Positions 9,033 to 15,940 of a stretch of 37,888 nt of DNA are shown here, piece by piece. Position 1 is the stretch's first letter. Every line of letters begins with the position of its first letter. The notes under the pieces are model-generated. The model made no database searches. It was not told the DNA's origin and saw nothing but the letters and a program-made list of their open reading frames with translations. Source of the DNA: Opitutia bacterium (lineage in GTDB: Bacteria; Verrucomicrobiota; Verrucomicrobiia; Opitutales; Opitutaceae); NCBI GenBank assembly GCA_003142955.1, contig PLOH01000035.1, forward strand, positions 29,848 through 67,735. Direction: 5' to 3'. Position numbers and translations under genes: made by a program.

Positions 9033-9554
9033 GTGCTTGAATCGAAAACCAACCAGCGGAAATCGAAAATCGCCCGCGCAGCCTGGGCGCGCATCCGGCT
9101 GTTTGCCATGGACGTTGATGGGATTCTGACTGACGGCACCGTGACCCTCCATTCCGACGGCACGGAGGCGAAGACGTTTTCCACCCTCGACGGCATGGGC
9201 CTCGTGCGCTGCCGCAATGCCGGCATTGCCCTGGCCTGGATCTCGGGCCGCGCTTCCGTGGCCACGGACCTCCGGGCCGCCGAGCTCAAGATTCCCCATG
9301 TTGTGCAGGGTCGGGCCGACAAGCTCGTTGCCCTGCAGGAATTGGCGGAGCGGCTTGGACTCTCGGCCGCGGAAGTCTGCTACATGGGCGACGACGATAT
9401 CGACGCCCCCGCGCTGCAGTGGGCCGGAATCGGCGCGACGGTGTCCACGGCCATGCCGGCGGCGGGGGCCGCAGCGGATTACGTCGCCCAGCGTCCCGCC
9501 GGTCGCGGGGCCGTGCGGGAAGTGTGCGACCACATTCTCGCGGCGTCGCGCTGA
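9033..9554 (+). CDS. kdsC: 3-deoxy-D-manno-octulosonate 8-phosphate phosphatase
   Basis: A 173-residue type C0 HAD phosphatase that converts KDO-8-P to KDO, the inner-core sugar of LPS, in the cytoplasm. HAD motif I is MDVDGILTDG with D27 and D29, motif II is AWISGR (S71), the Lys is K97 in GRADKLVAL, and motif III is MGDDDID with D120-D122. No cap domain is present, as expected for this tetrameric family. The start is uncertain: GTG 9033 gives an N-terminus (LESKTNQRKSKI) encoded by repeat-like DNA, and the first in-frame ATG lies too close to the active site. lptC follows after 9 bases, then lptA and lptB, the same gene association as in proteobacterial LPS clusters. Confidence 0.92.
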   Translation: MLESKTNQRKSKIARAAWARIRLFAMDVDGILTDGTVTLHSDGTEAKTFSTLDGMGLVRCRNAGIALAWISGRASVATDLRAAELKIPHVVQGRADKLVALQELAERLGLSAAEVCYMGDDDIDAPALQWAGIGATVSTAMPAAGAAADYVAQRPAGRGAVREVCDHILAASR

Positions 9555-9563
9555 CTTTCTACC

Positions 9564-10028
9564 GTGCGCTTCCGACCGTTTGTTTTTCTGATGCTCGGCG
9601 CCGGTGCGGTCCTCCCGGGGACGAGGTTGTTGCGTGGGGCGGACGAACGCCCGACGGCGTTTGCGATCAATGCCCCCGTGATCAACTTTCGTGTGCCCAC
9701 GTTCACCCGGGAGGGCTTTCGTACGTGGCTGTTGTGCGGCGCCGAGGGCGTCTACATGAACGACAAGCAACTCAACGTGACGGATCTCAATCTCACTGTC
9801 TTTTCTGGCGACGCCGCCAACAAGGTAGAGAAGATCTTCCTGAGTCCGTCGGCGCTCGCCTTGATCGACGAGGGCCTCGTGTCCGGCCCCGGTGCGCTGC
9901 GCCTGATCACCGATGACTTCGAGGCGACGGGAGACGACTGGCTCTATGATCACCGCCAGAAAAAGGTTTCCATCCACCGGAACGTACGGGTAGTTTTCCA
10001 CGCCCAACTGAACGATATTCTGCGATGA
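9564..10028 (+). CDS. lptC: LptC-like LPS transport protein
   Basis: The 154-residue product begins with an N-terminal hydrophobic signal or anchor (FVFLMLGAGAVLP). The rest is beta-rich (VINFRVPTFTREGFRTWLL, GVYMNDKQLNVTDLNLTVF, KVSIHRNVRVVFHAQ), consistent with the beta-jellyroll of the LptC/LptA superfamily that bridges the LptBFG transporter to LptA in the periplasm. Sequence identity to classical LptC is weak; the assignment leans on its place between kdsC and lptA. A GTG start at 9564 is used. Its stop overlaps the lptA start by four bases (ATGA), indicating translational coupling. LptF/LptG and LptD are not in the window. Confidence 0.75.
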   Translation: MRFRPFVFLMLGAGAVLPGTRLLRGADERPTAFAINAPVINFRVPTFTREGFRTWLLCGAEGVYMNDKQLNVTDLNLTVFSGDAANKVEKIFLSPSALALIDEGLVSGPGALRLITDDFEATGDDWLYDHRQKKVSIHRNVRVVFHAQLNDILR

Positions 10029-10582
10029 TCCGCCGCCTTTCCCTTGTCCTGCCCTGCCTCCTGGTCGCGTCCTGGCTCTCCGCCGCCGCCGCGGAAGAAC
10101 CGGCACCCGACACCGTGATCCAGTCCCGGTCGTGCGAAATCACGAGCACGGACACGCAGACGCTCTCGGTTTTCACCGGCAACGTGATTGTTACCGGCAA
10201 CAACATTCGCCTCACGTGCGATCGTCTCGACGTCGTGTCGCTGCGCAGCGGCGGCAAGCAGGACACGCTGGGCAAGCAGGAACGCTTCAAGTCACTGGTC
10301 GCGACGGGCAAGGTGCGCATTGTCCAGGGGGAGCGGGAGGCGACCTGCGAACATGCCGAAGTGCTGCCCGGCGAAGATCGCATCACCCTCACCGGAGGGC
10401 CCGTCGTGATCGATCATGGCAACAACTCGATGGCCACGGGCGAGCCGCTGGTTCTCTATCGCCGCGAACGGCGCATTACGGGCACCAATGTCCGGATCGT
10501 GCTGCCGCCGCTGAAAGATCTCGGTTTTGACCAGCATCAACCACCGCCGGTGCCGACGGAGGAGCCGCGCAAGTTGCCCTAG
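10025..10582 (+). CDS. lptA: LptA-like periplasmic LPS carrier, OstA domain
   Basis: This 185-residue exported protein has a signal peptide (LSLVLPCLLVASWLSAAAAEE). An OstA/LptA beta-strand array follows: CEITSTDTQTLSVFTGNVIVTG, then CDRLDVV, ATGKVRIVQGEREATCEHAEVL and RITLTGGPVVIDHGNNSMATGEPLVLYRRERRI taken in pieces along the chain. The G-N-V-x-V-x-G pattern, repeated as G-K-V-R-I-V-Q-G, is the strand repeat of the family that forms the periplasmic bridge for LPS. It is encoded directly after lptC with a 4-base overlap and just before lptB. The C-terminal tail is Pro-rich (HQPPPVPTEEPRKLP). Confidence 0.88.
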   Translation: MIRRLSLVLPCLLVASWLSAAAAEEPAPDTVIQSRSCEITSTDTQTLSVFTGNVIVTGNNIRLTCDRLDVVSLRSGGKQDTLGKQERFKSLVATGKVRIVQGEREATCEHAEVLPGEDRITLTGGPVVIDHGNNSMATGEPLVLYRRERRITGTNVRIVLPPLKDLGFDQHQPPPVPTEEPRKLP

Positions 10583-10586
10583 CCGG

Positions 10587-11417
10587 ATGCTTCCCACTCC
10601 TCCCGCAATTCCAGCCACCATGGCCACCCACTCACATCCCCGGCCCTCGGCGTCCTCGACGGTTTCCGCTGCGGCTGCAGCGGCGCCCGGACCGGAGCCG
10701 TTCATCCGCACGGAGGATTTGGTGAAGATTTACGGGCAGCGGGTGGTCGTCAATGGCATCGATCTCCGGGTCAACGCCGGTGAGGTCGTCGGCCTGCTCG
10801 GTCGCAATGGCGCCGGGAAGACGACCACGTTTTACATGATCGTCGGCCTCGTGCCGGTGACGAGCGGTCGGGTGTTCATCAACGGCGTCGATGCCACGCG
10901 CCTGCGCATGCACCGTCGGGCTCGGCTCGGCATCGGCTATTTGCCGCAGGAGGCGTCGGTGTTCCGCAAACTCACGGTCGAAGAGAACATCCTCGCCATT
11001 GTCGAGACGCTTTCGCTCGCGCGGCGCGACCGCCCGGCCCGCGTCCGCCGACACCTGGAGGAGCTCGGCCTCACCCACCTCGCCAAACAGAAGGCCTACA
11101 CGCTGTCCGGTGGCGAACGCCGCCGCCTGGAGATCGCCCGCGCGTTGGTGACGGCCCCCCGGTTCCTGCTGATGGACGAGCCGTTCAGCGGCATCGACCC
11201 GATCGCCGTCGCCGACGTGCAGAAGATCATCCGGCAGTTGAAAGAGCGTGGGATTGGCGTGCTGATCACCGACCACCAGGTCCGCGAAACCCTGAACATC
11301 GTTGATCGCGGCTACATCATTCACGAGGGCCGGGTCATTGCCGAGGGGCCCCGGGATTACCTGATCAACGACGCCAAGGCGCGGGAGTTCTACCTTGGCA
11401 AGGATTTCAACCTCTAG
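10587..11417 (+). CDS. lptB: LPS export ABC transporter ATPase
   Basis: A 276-residue ABC ATPase that powers LPS extraction from the inner membrane by LptFG. It shows Walker A GRNGAGKT at 72-79, the Q-loop region YLPQEASVFRKLT, signature LSGGE at 173-177, Walker B FLLMDEPFSGIDP with D197-E198 and the H-loop His H230 in ITDHQVRET. The YLPQE..VFRKLTV.EN segment and the end YIIHEGRVIAEG are LptB-typical. ATG 10587 lies 5 bases after lptA; ATG 10620 is an alternative that would remove 11 residues of a Pro/Ala-rich leader. Its stop codon lies within an inverted repeat that spans the gap to hprK. Confidence 0.93.
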   Translation: MLPTPPAIPATMATHSHPRPSASSTVSAAAAAAPGPEPFIRTEDLVKIYGQRVVVNGIDLRVNAGEVVGLLGRNGAGKTTTFYMIVGLVPVTSGRVFINGVDATRLRMHRRARLGIGYLPQEASVFRKLTVEENILAIVETLSLARRDRPARVRRHLEELGLTHLAKQKAYTLSGGERRRLEIARALVTAPRFLLMDEPFSGIDPIAVADVQKIIRQLKERGIGVLITDHQVRETLNIVDRGYIIHEGRVIAEGPRDYLINDAKAREFYLGKDFNL

Positions 11418-11506
11418 CCCGCATATCTCTTGACTACCGCTATCATAGATGCCGCCAGCAGAAAAATGATCGTAGCGATGGCTGAAACTATGAACTATGC
11501 GGGCTA
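11415..11506 (+). other. Long-range inverted repeat, candidate structured RNA between lptB and hprK
   Basis: Perfect 11-base arms TAGCCCGCATA (11415-11425) and TATGCGGGCTA (11496-11506) enclose a nested imperfect stem formed by CGCTATCAT and ATGATCGTAGCG. The left arm contains the lptB stop; the right arm ends four bases before the hprK ATG. No Shine-Dalgarno sequence is visible there. It could be an intercistronic folding element that affects termination, stability or hprK translation. This is inference from complementarity only. Confidence 0.5.
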
Positions 11507-11510
11507 GCCC

Positions 11511-12533
11511 ATGCCTAAAGCCATTCACGGCATTACCGTCGCACATTTCTTCGAGACCTACGGAGTCAGGCTCAAGCTGGAGCTGGTAACGGGTCGCGAG
11601 GGTTTGCATCGCCTCATCCGCGAGCCGGCGATCAACCGGCCGGCCCTCGCGCTCACCGGATTTTTCAAGTATTTCGCGAACAAACGCATTCAGGTGCTGG
11701 GTGCCGCGGAGATGACCTTCCTGCGCACGCTGCCCGATGGCGCCCAGCGCAGCGTCCTGAATGGCATGACCGACCGCCACATCCCCTGCATCGTCCTGAC
11801 CCGGAATTACAATTTCCCGCGCGCGATGCTTGAGGTGGCGCAGAAACGCCATCTGCCGGTCATCCGCACGCCGATGATCACGATGAATTTCGTGAACACG
11901 GCCACCCTGTGCGTGGACAACGAGTTCGCCCCGTCCGCCACCGAGCAAGGCACCACTGTCGACGTCAAGGGCGTGGGCGTGATGATTCGCGGGGACAGCG
12001 GCGTGGGCAAGTCCGAGTGTGCGCTCGCCCTGGTCGAGCGCGGCCACAGCCTGGTCGCGGACGATGTCACCGTCATCAAGGTGCTCGATGAACGCGAGCT
12101 CATGGCGAGCAGCCGGCCGATCACGCGGGGCTACATGGAGTGCCGCGGCATCGGCATCATTAACATTGCCGAGATGTTCGGCATCAAGAGCGTCCGGCTC
12201 GAAAAACGCATCGACATGGTCGTGAGCCTGCGGGCGTGGACGCCGGATGCGGTGGAGGAGCGCACCGGACTCGAGGAATATTACTACGAGATTCTTGGGA
12301 TCAAGGTGCCCCACGTCGAATTGTATGTGCGCCCCGGCCGGGACATCGCCCGCCTGGTCGAGGTGGCCGCCATGGTGCAGGCGCTCAAGCGCATGGGCCA
12401 CGATCCGGCCCTGGATTTCAACAACCGTCTCATCGCGCACATGGCGGAACATCCCGCCGGGATCAAAAAATCGCTCCGGGTAACCGAAACCCCTTCTTTG
12501 CGTGAGGAGCCTGATCGCGGATCCGCCATTTAG
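11511..12533 (+). CDS. hprK: HPr kinase/phosphorylase, atypical catalytic site
   Basis: A 340-residue protein of the family that phosphorylates and dephosphorylates HPr on Ser in carbon-catabolite control. An N-terminal domain at about 1-130 precedes the kinase core with Walker A GDSGVGKS at 161-168, the acidic pair D184-D185 in HSLVADDVTVI and the signature YMECRGIGIINIAEMFG at about 208-224. A C-terminal helix with NNRLIAHMAEHPAGIKK follows. In the family a catalytic His sits in a His-Gly pair about 13 residues before the P-loop; here that position reads E-Q-G (Q146). The Lys and Asp residues are intact. It follows lptB, recalling the PTS-regulator genes downstream of lptB in proteobacteria. 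No ptsH is in the window. Confidence 0.88.
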   Translation: MPKAIHGITVAHFFETYGVRLKLELVTGREGLHRLIREPAINRPALALTGFFKYFANKRIQVLGAAEMTFLRTLPDGAQRSVLNGMTDRHIPCIVLTRNYNFPRAMLEVAQKRHLPVIRTPMITMNFVNTATLCVDNEFAPSATEQGTTVDVKGVGVMIRGDSGVGKSECALALVERGHSLVADDVTVIKVLDERELMASSRPITRGYMECRGIGIINIAEMFGIKSVRLEKRIDMVVSLRAWTPDAVEERTGLEEYYYEILGIKVPHVELYVRPGRDIARLVEVAAMVQALKRMGHDPALDFNNRLIAHMAEHPAGIKKSLRVTETPSLREEPDRGSAI

Positions 12534-12576
12534 CCCGGATGTTTCCATGAAGGGGTTCATCGCGCATCCGGTCATT

Positions 12577-12637
12577 TGGAACCGCGGCGTCCCCGCCGCG
12601 GGCTTACGAACGAAATGCGACGAAGGCGTCGCGTTTC
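12577..12637. repeat. Two-hairpin REP-like element upstream of rph
   Basis: Hairpin CGCGGCG-TCCC-CGCCGCG (12583-12600) is followed by GCGACG-AAGG-CGTCGC (12617-12632), with weak GGAAC/GTTTCC outer arms. It occupies most of the hprK-rph gap. Confidence 0.55.
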
Positions 12638-12680
12638 CCTGAAACCGCCTCCACGCCGCAACCCTTCAGACTTCCCTTGC

Positions 12681-13427
12681 ATGTCCACCCTACGTTCTGA
12701 CGGCCGTCGCGCCGACGAATTGCGTCCGATCACTTTTGAAATCGGCCCGGCTCCCTATGCGGCCGGCTCGGTGCTGGCGCGCTTTGGCCACACCCAGGTC
12801 ATCTGCGCCGCGACAATCGAGCCCAAGGTGCCGACGTGGATGCGCCAACAGGGAGTGACCGGCGGCTGGTTGACCGCTGAGTATTCCATGCTGCCCTACA
12901 GCACGCTCGATCGAAAGCCGCGCGACATCACCCGCGGGAAACTCGACGGCCGCACGGTCGAGATCCAGCGCCTGATCGGACGCTCGCTCCGCGCCGTCAT
13001 CGATCTGCAAAAGCTCGGTGACAACACCCTGTGGATCGACTGCGACGTCCTGCAGGCCGACGGGGGCACCCGCACCGCCTCGATCACGGGGGCGTATCTG
13101 GCCGCTCGCCTCGCCATTCAGAAGTTGCTCGACGACCAGCGCATCGCCGCGAACCCGCTCGCCGATTCCGTGGCCGCGGTGAGCGTGGGCCTGTTGGACG
13201 GACAAGAGTTGCTCGATCTGGCCTACGTCGAGGACAAGGATGCGGCGGTGGACTTCAACGTCATGATGACGGGCCGCGGTCAGTTTGTGGAAGTGCAGGG
13301 GACCGGTGAGGAGGCAACCTTCTCCCACGAGCAGCTGCAGCAACTGCTCGCGCTGGCCGAAAAGGGCCTGAAGGAGCTCGCCGGCCTGCAAACGGCCTTT
13401 CTCACCAAGCACCTATTGAAGTTTTGA
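12681..13427 (+). CDS. rph: Ribonuclease PH
   Basis: A 248-residue phosphorolytic 3'-5' exoribonuclease that trims tRNA precursor 3' ends. It carries the family landmarks: the start SDGRRADELRPITFE, GSVLARFGHTQVICAATIE, GWLTAEYSMLPYSTLDR, RTVEIQRLIGRSLRAV with the phosphate-site arginines, LWIDCDVLQADGGTRTASITGAYLA and the end FVEVQGTGEEATFSHEQL. Length and order match full RNase PH, so it should be active. ATG 12681 gives the family start MSTLRSDGRR; the upstream extension to 12576 is Arg-rich and encoded by a repeat. It follows hprK after a 147-base gap that contains the two-hairpin element. Confidence 0.95.
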   Translation: MSTLRSDGRRADELRPITFEIGPAPYAAGSVLARFGHTQVICAATIEPKVPTWMRQQGVTGGWLTAEYSMLPYSTLDRKPRDITRGKLDGRTVEIQRLIGRSLRAVIDLQKLGDNTLWIDCDVLQADGGTRTASITGAYLAARLAIQKLLDDQRIAANPLADSVAAVSVGLLDGQELLDLAYVEDKDAAVDFNVMMTGRGQFVEVQGTGEEATFSHEQLQQLLALAEKGLKELAGLQTAFLTKHLLKF

Positions 13428-13491
13428 CCGGACGGTTTCCAGCGGCGAGGGCTGATCTATTTTCGGCCACATCGGCGTGTGTTCCTCTGAC

Positions 13492-13549
13492 GTAGGGGCG
13501 CGATCTTGTCGCGTCCTCAGAGATGGGCGCAGCAAGTCTGCGCCCCTAC
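13492..13549. repeat. REP-like palindrome between convergent rph and the ATPase gene
   Basis: Arms GTAGGGGCGCGATCTTGTCG and, at the far end, GCAAGTCTGCGCCCCTAC are near complements. It shares the GTAGGG...CTTG pattern with the copies at 6159 and 26184. Lying between two convergent stops, it may also limit read-through, although no T-tract is present. Confidence 0.75.
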
Positions 13550-13573
13550 AGCGTGAATCCGATTCATCTGAAC

Positions 13574-15682
13574 TTACAGCCGCACCCGGCGCAGCCGCAG
13601 GGCGTTGGAGACGACGCCAATCGAGCTCAGGCTCATGGCGACTCCGGCGAGCATCGGATTGAGCAGCCAGCCGCACACTGGATAGAGCGCGCCGGCCGCG
13701 ATGGGAATGCCCAGACCGTTGTAAATGAACGCGAGGAAGAGGTTCTGCTTGATGTTGCGCAGCACGGCGCGGCTGAGGTGTCGCGCCTTCACGAGGCCGC
13801 GCAGATCGCCTTTGACCAGCACGATGCCGGCGCTGTGCATGGCGACGTCTGTGCCCGTGCCCATCGCAATTCCGACGTCGGCCGCCGCCAGCGCCGGCGC
13901 GTCGTTGATGCCGTCGCCGGCAAAGATGACGATTTCTCCAGCCGCGCGATGCTCGCGCACGAGCTCCTGTTTGCGCGCGGGCGTGACGCCCGCATGTACG
14001 CCGTCCAGCCCCAGTGACCGGGCCACGGCCAAGGCGGTCGTTTCGCGGTCTCCCGTGACCATCACCACGCGCAACCCGAGCCGGTGCAATCCGACGATCG
14101 CATCCGGCGTGGTCGCCTTGATCGGATCCTCCAGCACGAGCATGCCAGCCGCGCGGCCGTCGATGACGACGCTCACCAGCGTGGCAGTTGGATGTGGGTG
14201 GAGCGCCTTGTCCCCAAGGCGCTCAGGGGCGGTGAGGGCCATCCGCCCCACCTTGACCATTTTTCCCTGGACCCGCGCGCTGACCCCCATCCCGGGTTCG
14301 GCGAGGAAGCCCTCGGCGGCCGGAAGCTGGAGCCCGCGTGCCTGCGCAGCCGCAATGATTGCGCGGGCCAGTGGATGTTCGCTGGAGCTTTCGGCCGCCG
14401 CGGCGAACCTCAGGAGATCGTCGGCCGCGAGGTGGAGCGACTTGTCCTCAAGCCGCTCGGGCGACGGTGACAGCGCGTTGGGGTCAACGCGCTCCACCGC
14501 GGGCACGATCGCCACGACGCGCGGCTTGCCCTCGGTCAGGGTGCCGGTCTTGTCGATGAGCAAAGTCGTCGCCTGGGCCAGTCGTTCCAGCGCTTCCGCG
14601 TTTTTCACCAGAATTCCGGCTTGGGCGCCGCGGCCGATGCCCGTGACAAGCGATACCGGCGTGGCCAGGCCGAGGGCGCACGGGCAGGCTATGATCAGTA
14701 CGGCGACCGCGTTGACGAACGCGAAGATCACCCGCGGCTCCGGCCCGAGCCAAAACCAGAGCCCGAAAGTCACGACCGCGATGCCGGCGACCGCCGGCAC
14801 GAACCAGGCCGCGACCCGATCGGCGAGCCGCTGGATCGGCGCCTCACTTTCCTGCGCCTCCTCGACGAGGCGGACGATTTGCGCGAGCAACGTGTCGCGA
14901 CCCACCCGTTCGGCGCGCATGACGAAGCTGCCGGTGGTATTGAGGGTTCCGCCCGACACCGGGTCGCCGTCGCCCTTGGGCACGGGCTCCGCCTCGCCCG
15001 TCAGCATCGCCTCGTCGACGTTGCTGGCGCCTTCCGTCAACCGACCGTCAACCGGCACCTTCTCGCCTGGGCGCACGCGGAGCAGATCGCCGGGAACCAC
15101 GGCTTCGAGAGGAACATCCTCCTCCTGGCCGTCGCGCATCCGATGGGCCGTCTTTGGCGCCAGGTCCATCAACGCGCGGATCGCGGCGTCGGTACGGGCA
15201 TGCGTGCGCTGCTCCAGGATCTGGCCGATCAGCACGATGGCGGTGATAAACGCGGTCGCCTCGAAATAGAGCGGCACGCCGTGCGGTCCGCGAAGCGCGG
15301 CGGGAAAATGATGGCCGAAGACCAACGCGGCCGCGCTGTAGAAATAAGCCGCGCCGGTGCCGGTCACAATGAGGGTGAACATGTTGGTGTCCCGGTCTCG
15401 CAACGACACCCACCAGCGACGGATAAAGGGCGCCCCGCTCCAGAAGAACACCGGAGTGGTCAGGGCGAATTGGAGCCAGCCGGAGAGCCGCGGATCAAGC
15501 TGGTGCATCAGGGCCGGAGCCACCATCTCGCCCATGGCCAGGACCAGGACCGGCCCGCCGAGGGCCAGCGCAACCCAGAAACGCGGCAGGAGAATCCGCG
15601 CGGCCGGCAGGCCCATATAGACCGGGGCGTCGGGATCGGGCGGAGGCCCGGCGGCGGGAGAATCGTGGGAAGGCTCGGTCAT
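13574..15682 (-). CDS. copA: Copper-type P1B ATPase with repeat-encoded inserts
   Basis: This 702-residue cation pump should export Cu+ across the inner membrane. Visible are helices at about 35-60, 70-85, 105-125 and 142-157; the TGE motif of the actuator domain (LTGEAEPV, 228-235); the transport motif CPC at 333-335 in [14 protein letters not shown]377 in DKTGTLT; the HP pair at 436-437 (SSEHPLA); and GDGINDAP at 589-596. The last helices carry Y654-N655 and [15 protein letters not shown], the CopA-type metal motif. No N-terminal heavy-metal-binding domain is present. Two extra peptides, at 396-418 and 485-496, share PERL-x-DK-x-LH and are encoded by palindromic repeats. The ATG at 15682 is chosen because the upstream extension to 15853 is repeat DNA. 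Confidence 0.9.
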   Translation of the reverse strand: MTEPSHDSPAAGPPPDPDAPVYMGLPAARILLPRFWVALALGGPVLVLAMGEMVAPALMHQLDPRLSGWLQFALTTPVFFWSGAPFIRRWWVSLRDRDTNMFTLIVTGTGAAYFYSAAALVFGHHFPAALRGPHGVPLYFEATAFITAIVLIGQILEQRTHARTDAAIRALMDLAPKTAHRMRDGQEEDVPLEAVVPGDLLRVRPGEKVPVDGRLTEGASNVDEAMLTGEAEPVPKGDGDPVSGGTLNTTGSFVMRAERVGRDTLLAQIVRLVEEAQESEAPIQRLADRVAAWFVPAVAGIAVVTFGLWFWLGPEPRVIFAFVNAVAVLIIACPCALGLATPVSLVTGIGRGAQAGILVKNAEALERLAQATTLLIDKTGTLTEGKPRVVAIVPAVERVDPNALSPSPERLEDKSLHLAADDLLRFAAAAESSSEHPLARAIIAAAQARGLQLPAAEGFLAEPGMGVSARVQGKMVKVGRMALTAPERLGDKALHPHPTATLVSVVIDGRAAGMLVLEDPIKATTPDAIVGLHRLGLRVVMVTGDRETTALAVARSLGLDGVHAGVTPARKQELVREHRAAGEIVIFAGDGINDAPALAAADVGIAMGTGTDVAMHSAGIVLVKGDLRGLVKARHLSRAVLRNIKQNLFLAFIYNGLGIPIAAGALYPVCGWLLNPMLAGVAMSLSSIGVVSNALRLRRVRL
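14201..14224. repeat. Palindromic unit inside the P-type ATPase gene (partial copy)
   Basis: A perfect 10-base stem GAGCGCCTTG/CAAGGCGCTC with loop TCCC lies in frame within the ATP-binding domain coding region. It encodes [10 protein letters not shown] and matches one hairpin of the larger element at 14431-14498. Confidence 0.8.
14431..14498. repeat. Complete two-hairpin palindromic element inside the P-type ATPase gene
   Basis: Outer arms GGTGGAGCG (14431-14439) and CGCTCCACC (14490-14498) enclose two hairpins: GAGCGACTTG/CAAGCCGCTC at 14435-14458 and GCGCGTTG/CAACGCGC at 14473-14492. The unit of about 68 bases stays in frame. Read on the gene strand it encodes [12 protein letters not shown] followed by [11 protein letters not shown] (residues 396-418). 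Confidence 0.85.
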
Positions 15683-15784
15683 TGGGCGGACAGGAAAGTA
15701 CGGATTCGGCGGGTGAAGGATCACGCAGAGCGCAGACCAGAGAACGCGCGGACACAAAGCCTTTTCTGCAATCCGGGCAGGCAC

Positions 15785-15845
15785 GGGCGTCCCCCCCCCG
15801 TGGTTCGGAGAGATCTCCGGACATGGGCAAGATGCCCATGCCACC
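15785..15845. repeat. REP-like element upstream of the ATPase gene
   Basis: Hairpin CATGGGCA-AGA-TGCCCATG (15822-15840) and a CACGGG/CCCGTG arm pair around a run of nine C residues lie in the 258-base divergent gap between the ATPase and OPT genes. Reading this DNA produces the false N-terminal extensions of both genes. Confidence 0.65.
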
Positions 15846-15940
15846 TCGGACAACCGACAATTCGGAGAGGTGCCCCGAGTCGGCGCGAGCCATACTCCCG
15901 GATTGTGTTGCCCGCGCGGGATGTTCTAGCTCTGTGCCCG

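Noticed and set aside
7986..10106. Long minus-strand frame (706 codons) over E1, kdsC and lptC
   Set aside because: Composition is that of a GC-rich shadow frame (Arg, Gly, Glu, His) with no motif, while the plus-strand genes carry clear catalytic motifs.
10632..12575. Long minus-strand frame (647 codons) over lptB and hprK
   Set aside because: Shadow of two well-supported genes; rich in His, Asp and Arg without domain features.
14621..15940. Plus-strand frame continuing upstream of the OPT transporter
   Set aside because: It overlaps the whole front of the ATPase gene, is Arg/Gly/His-rich and has no family pattern. The OPT family start is at 15941.
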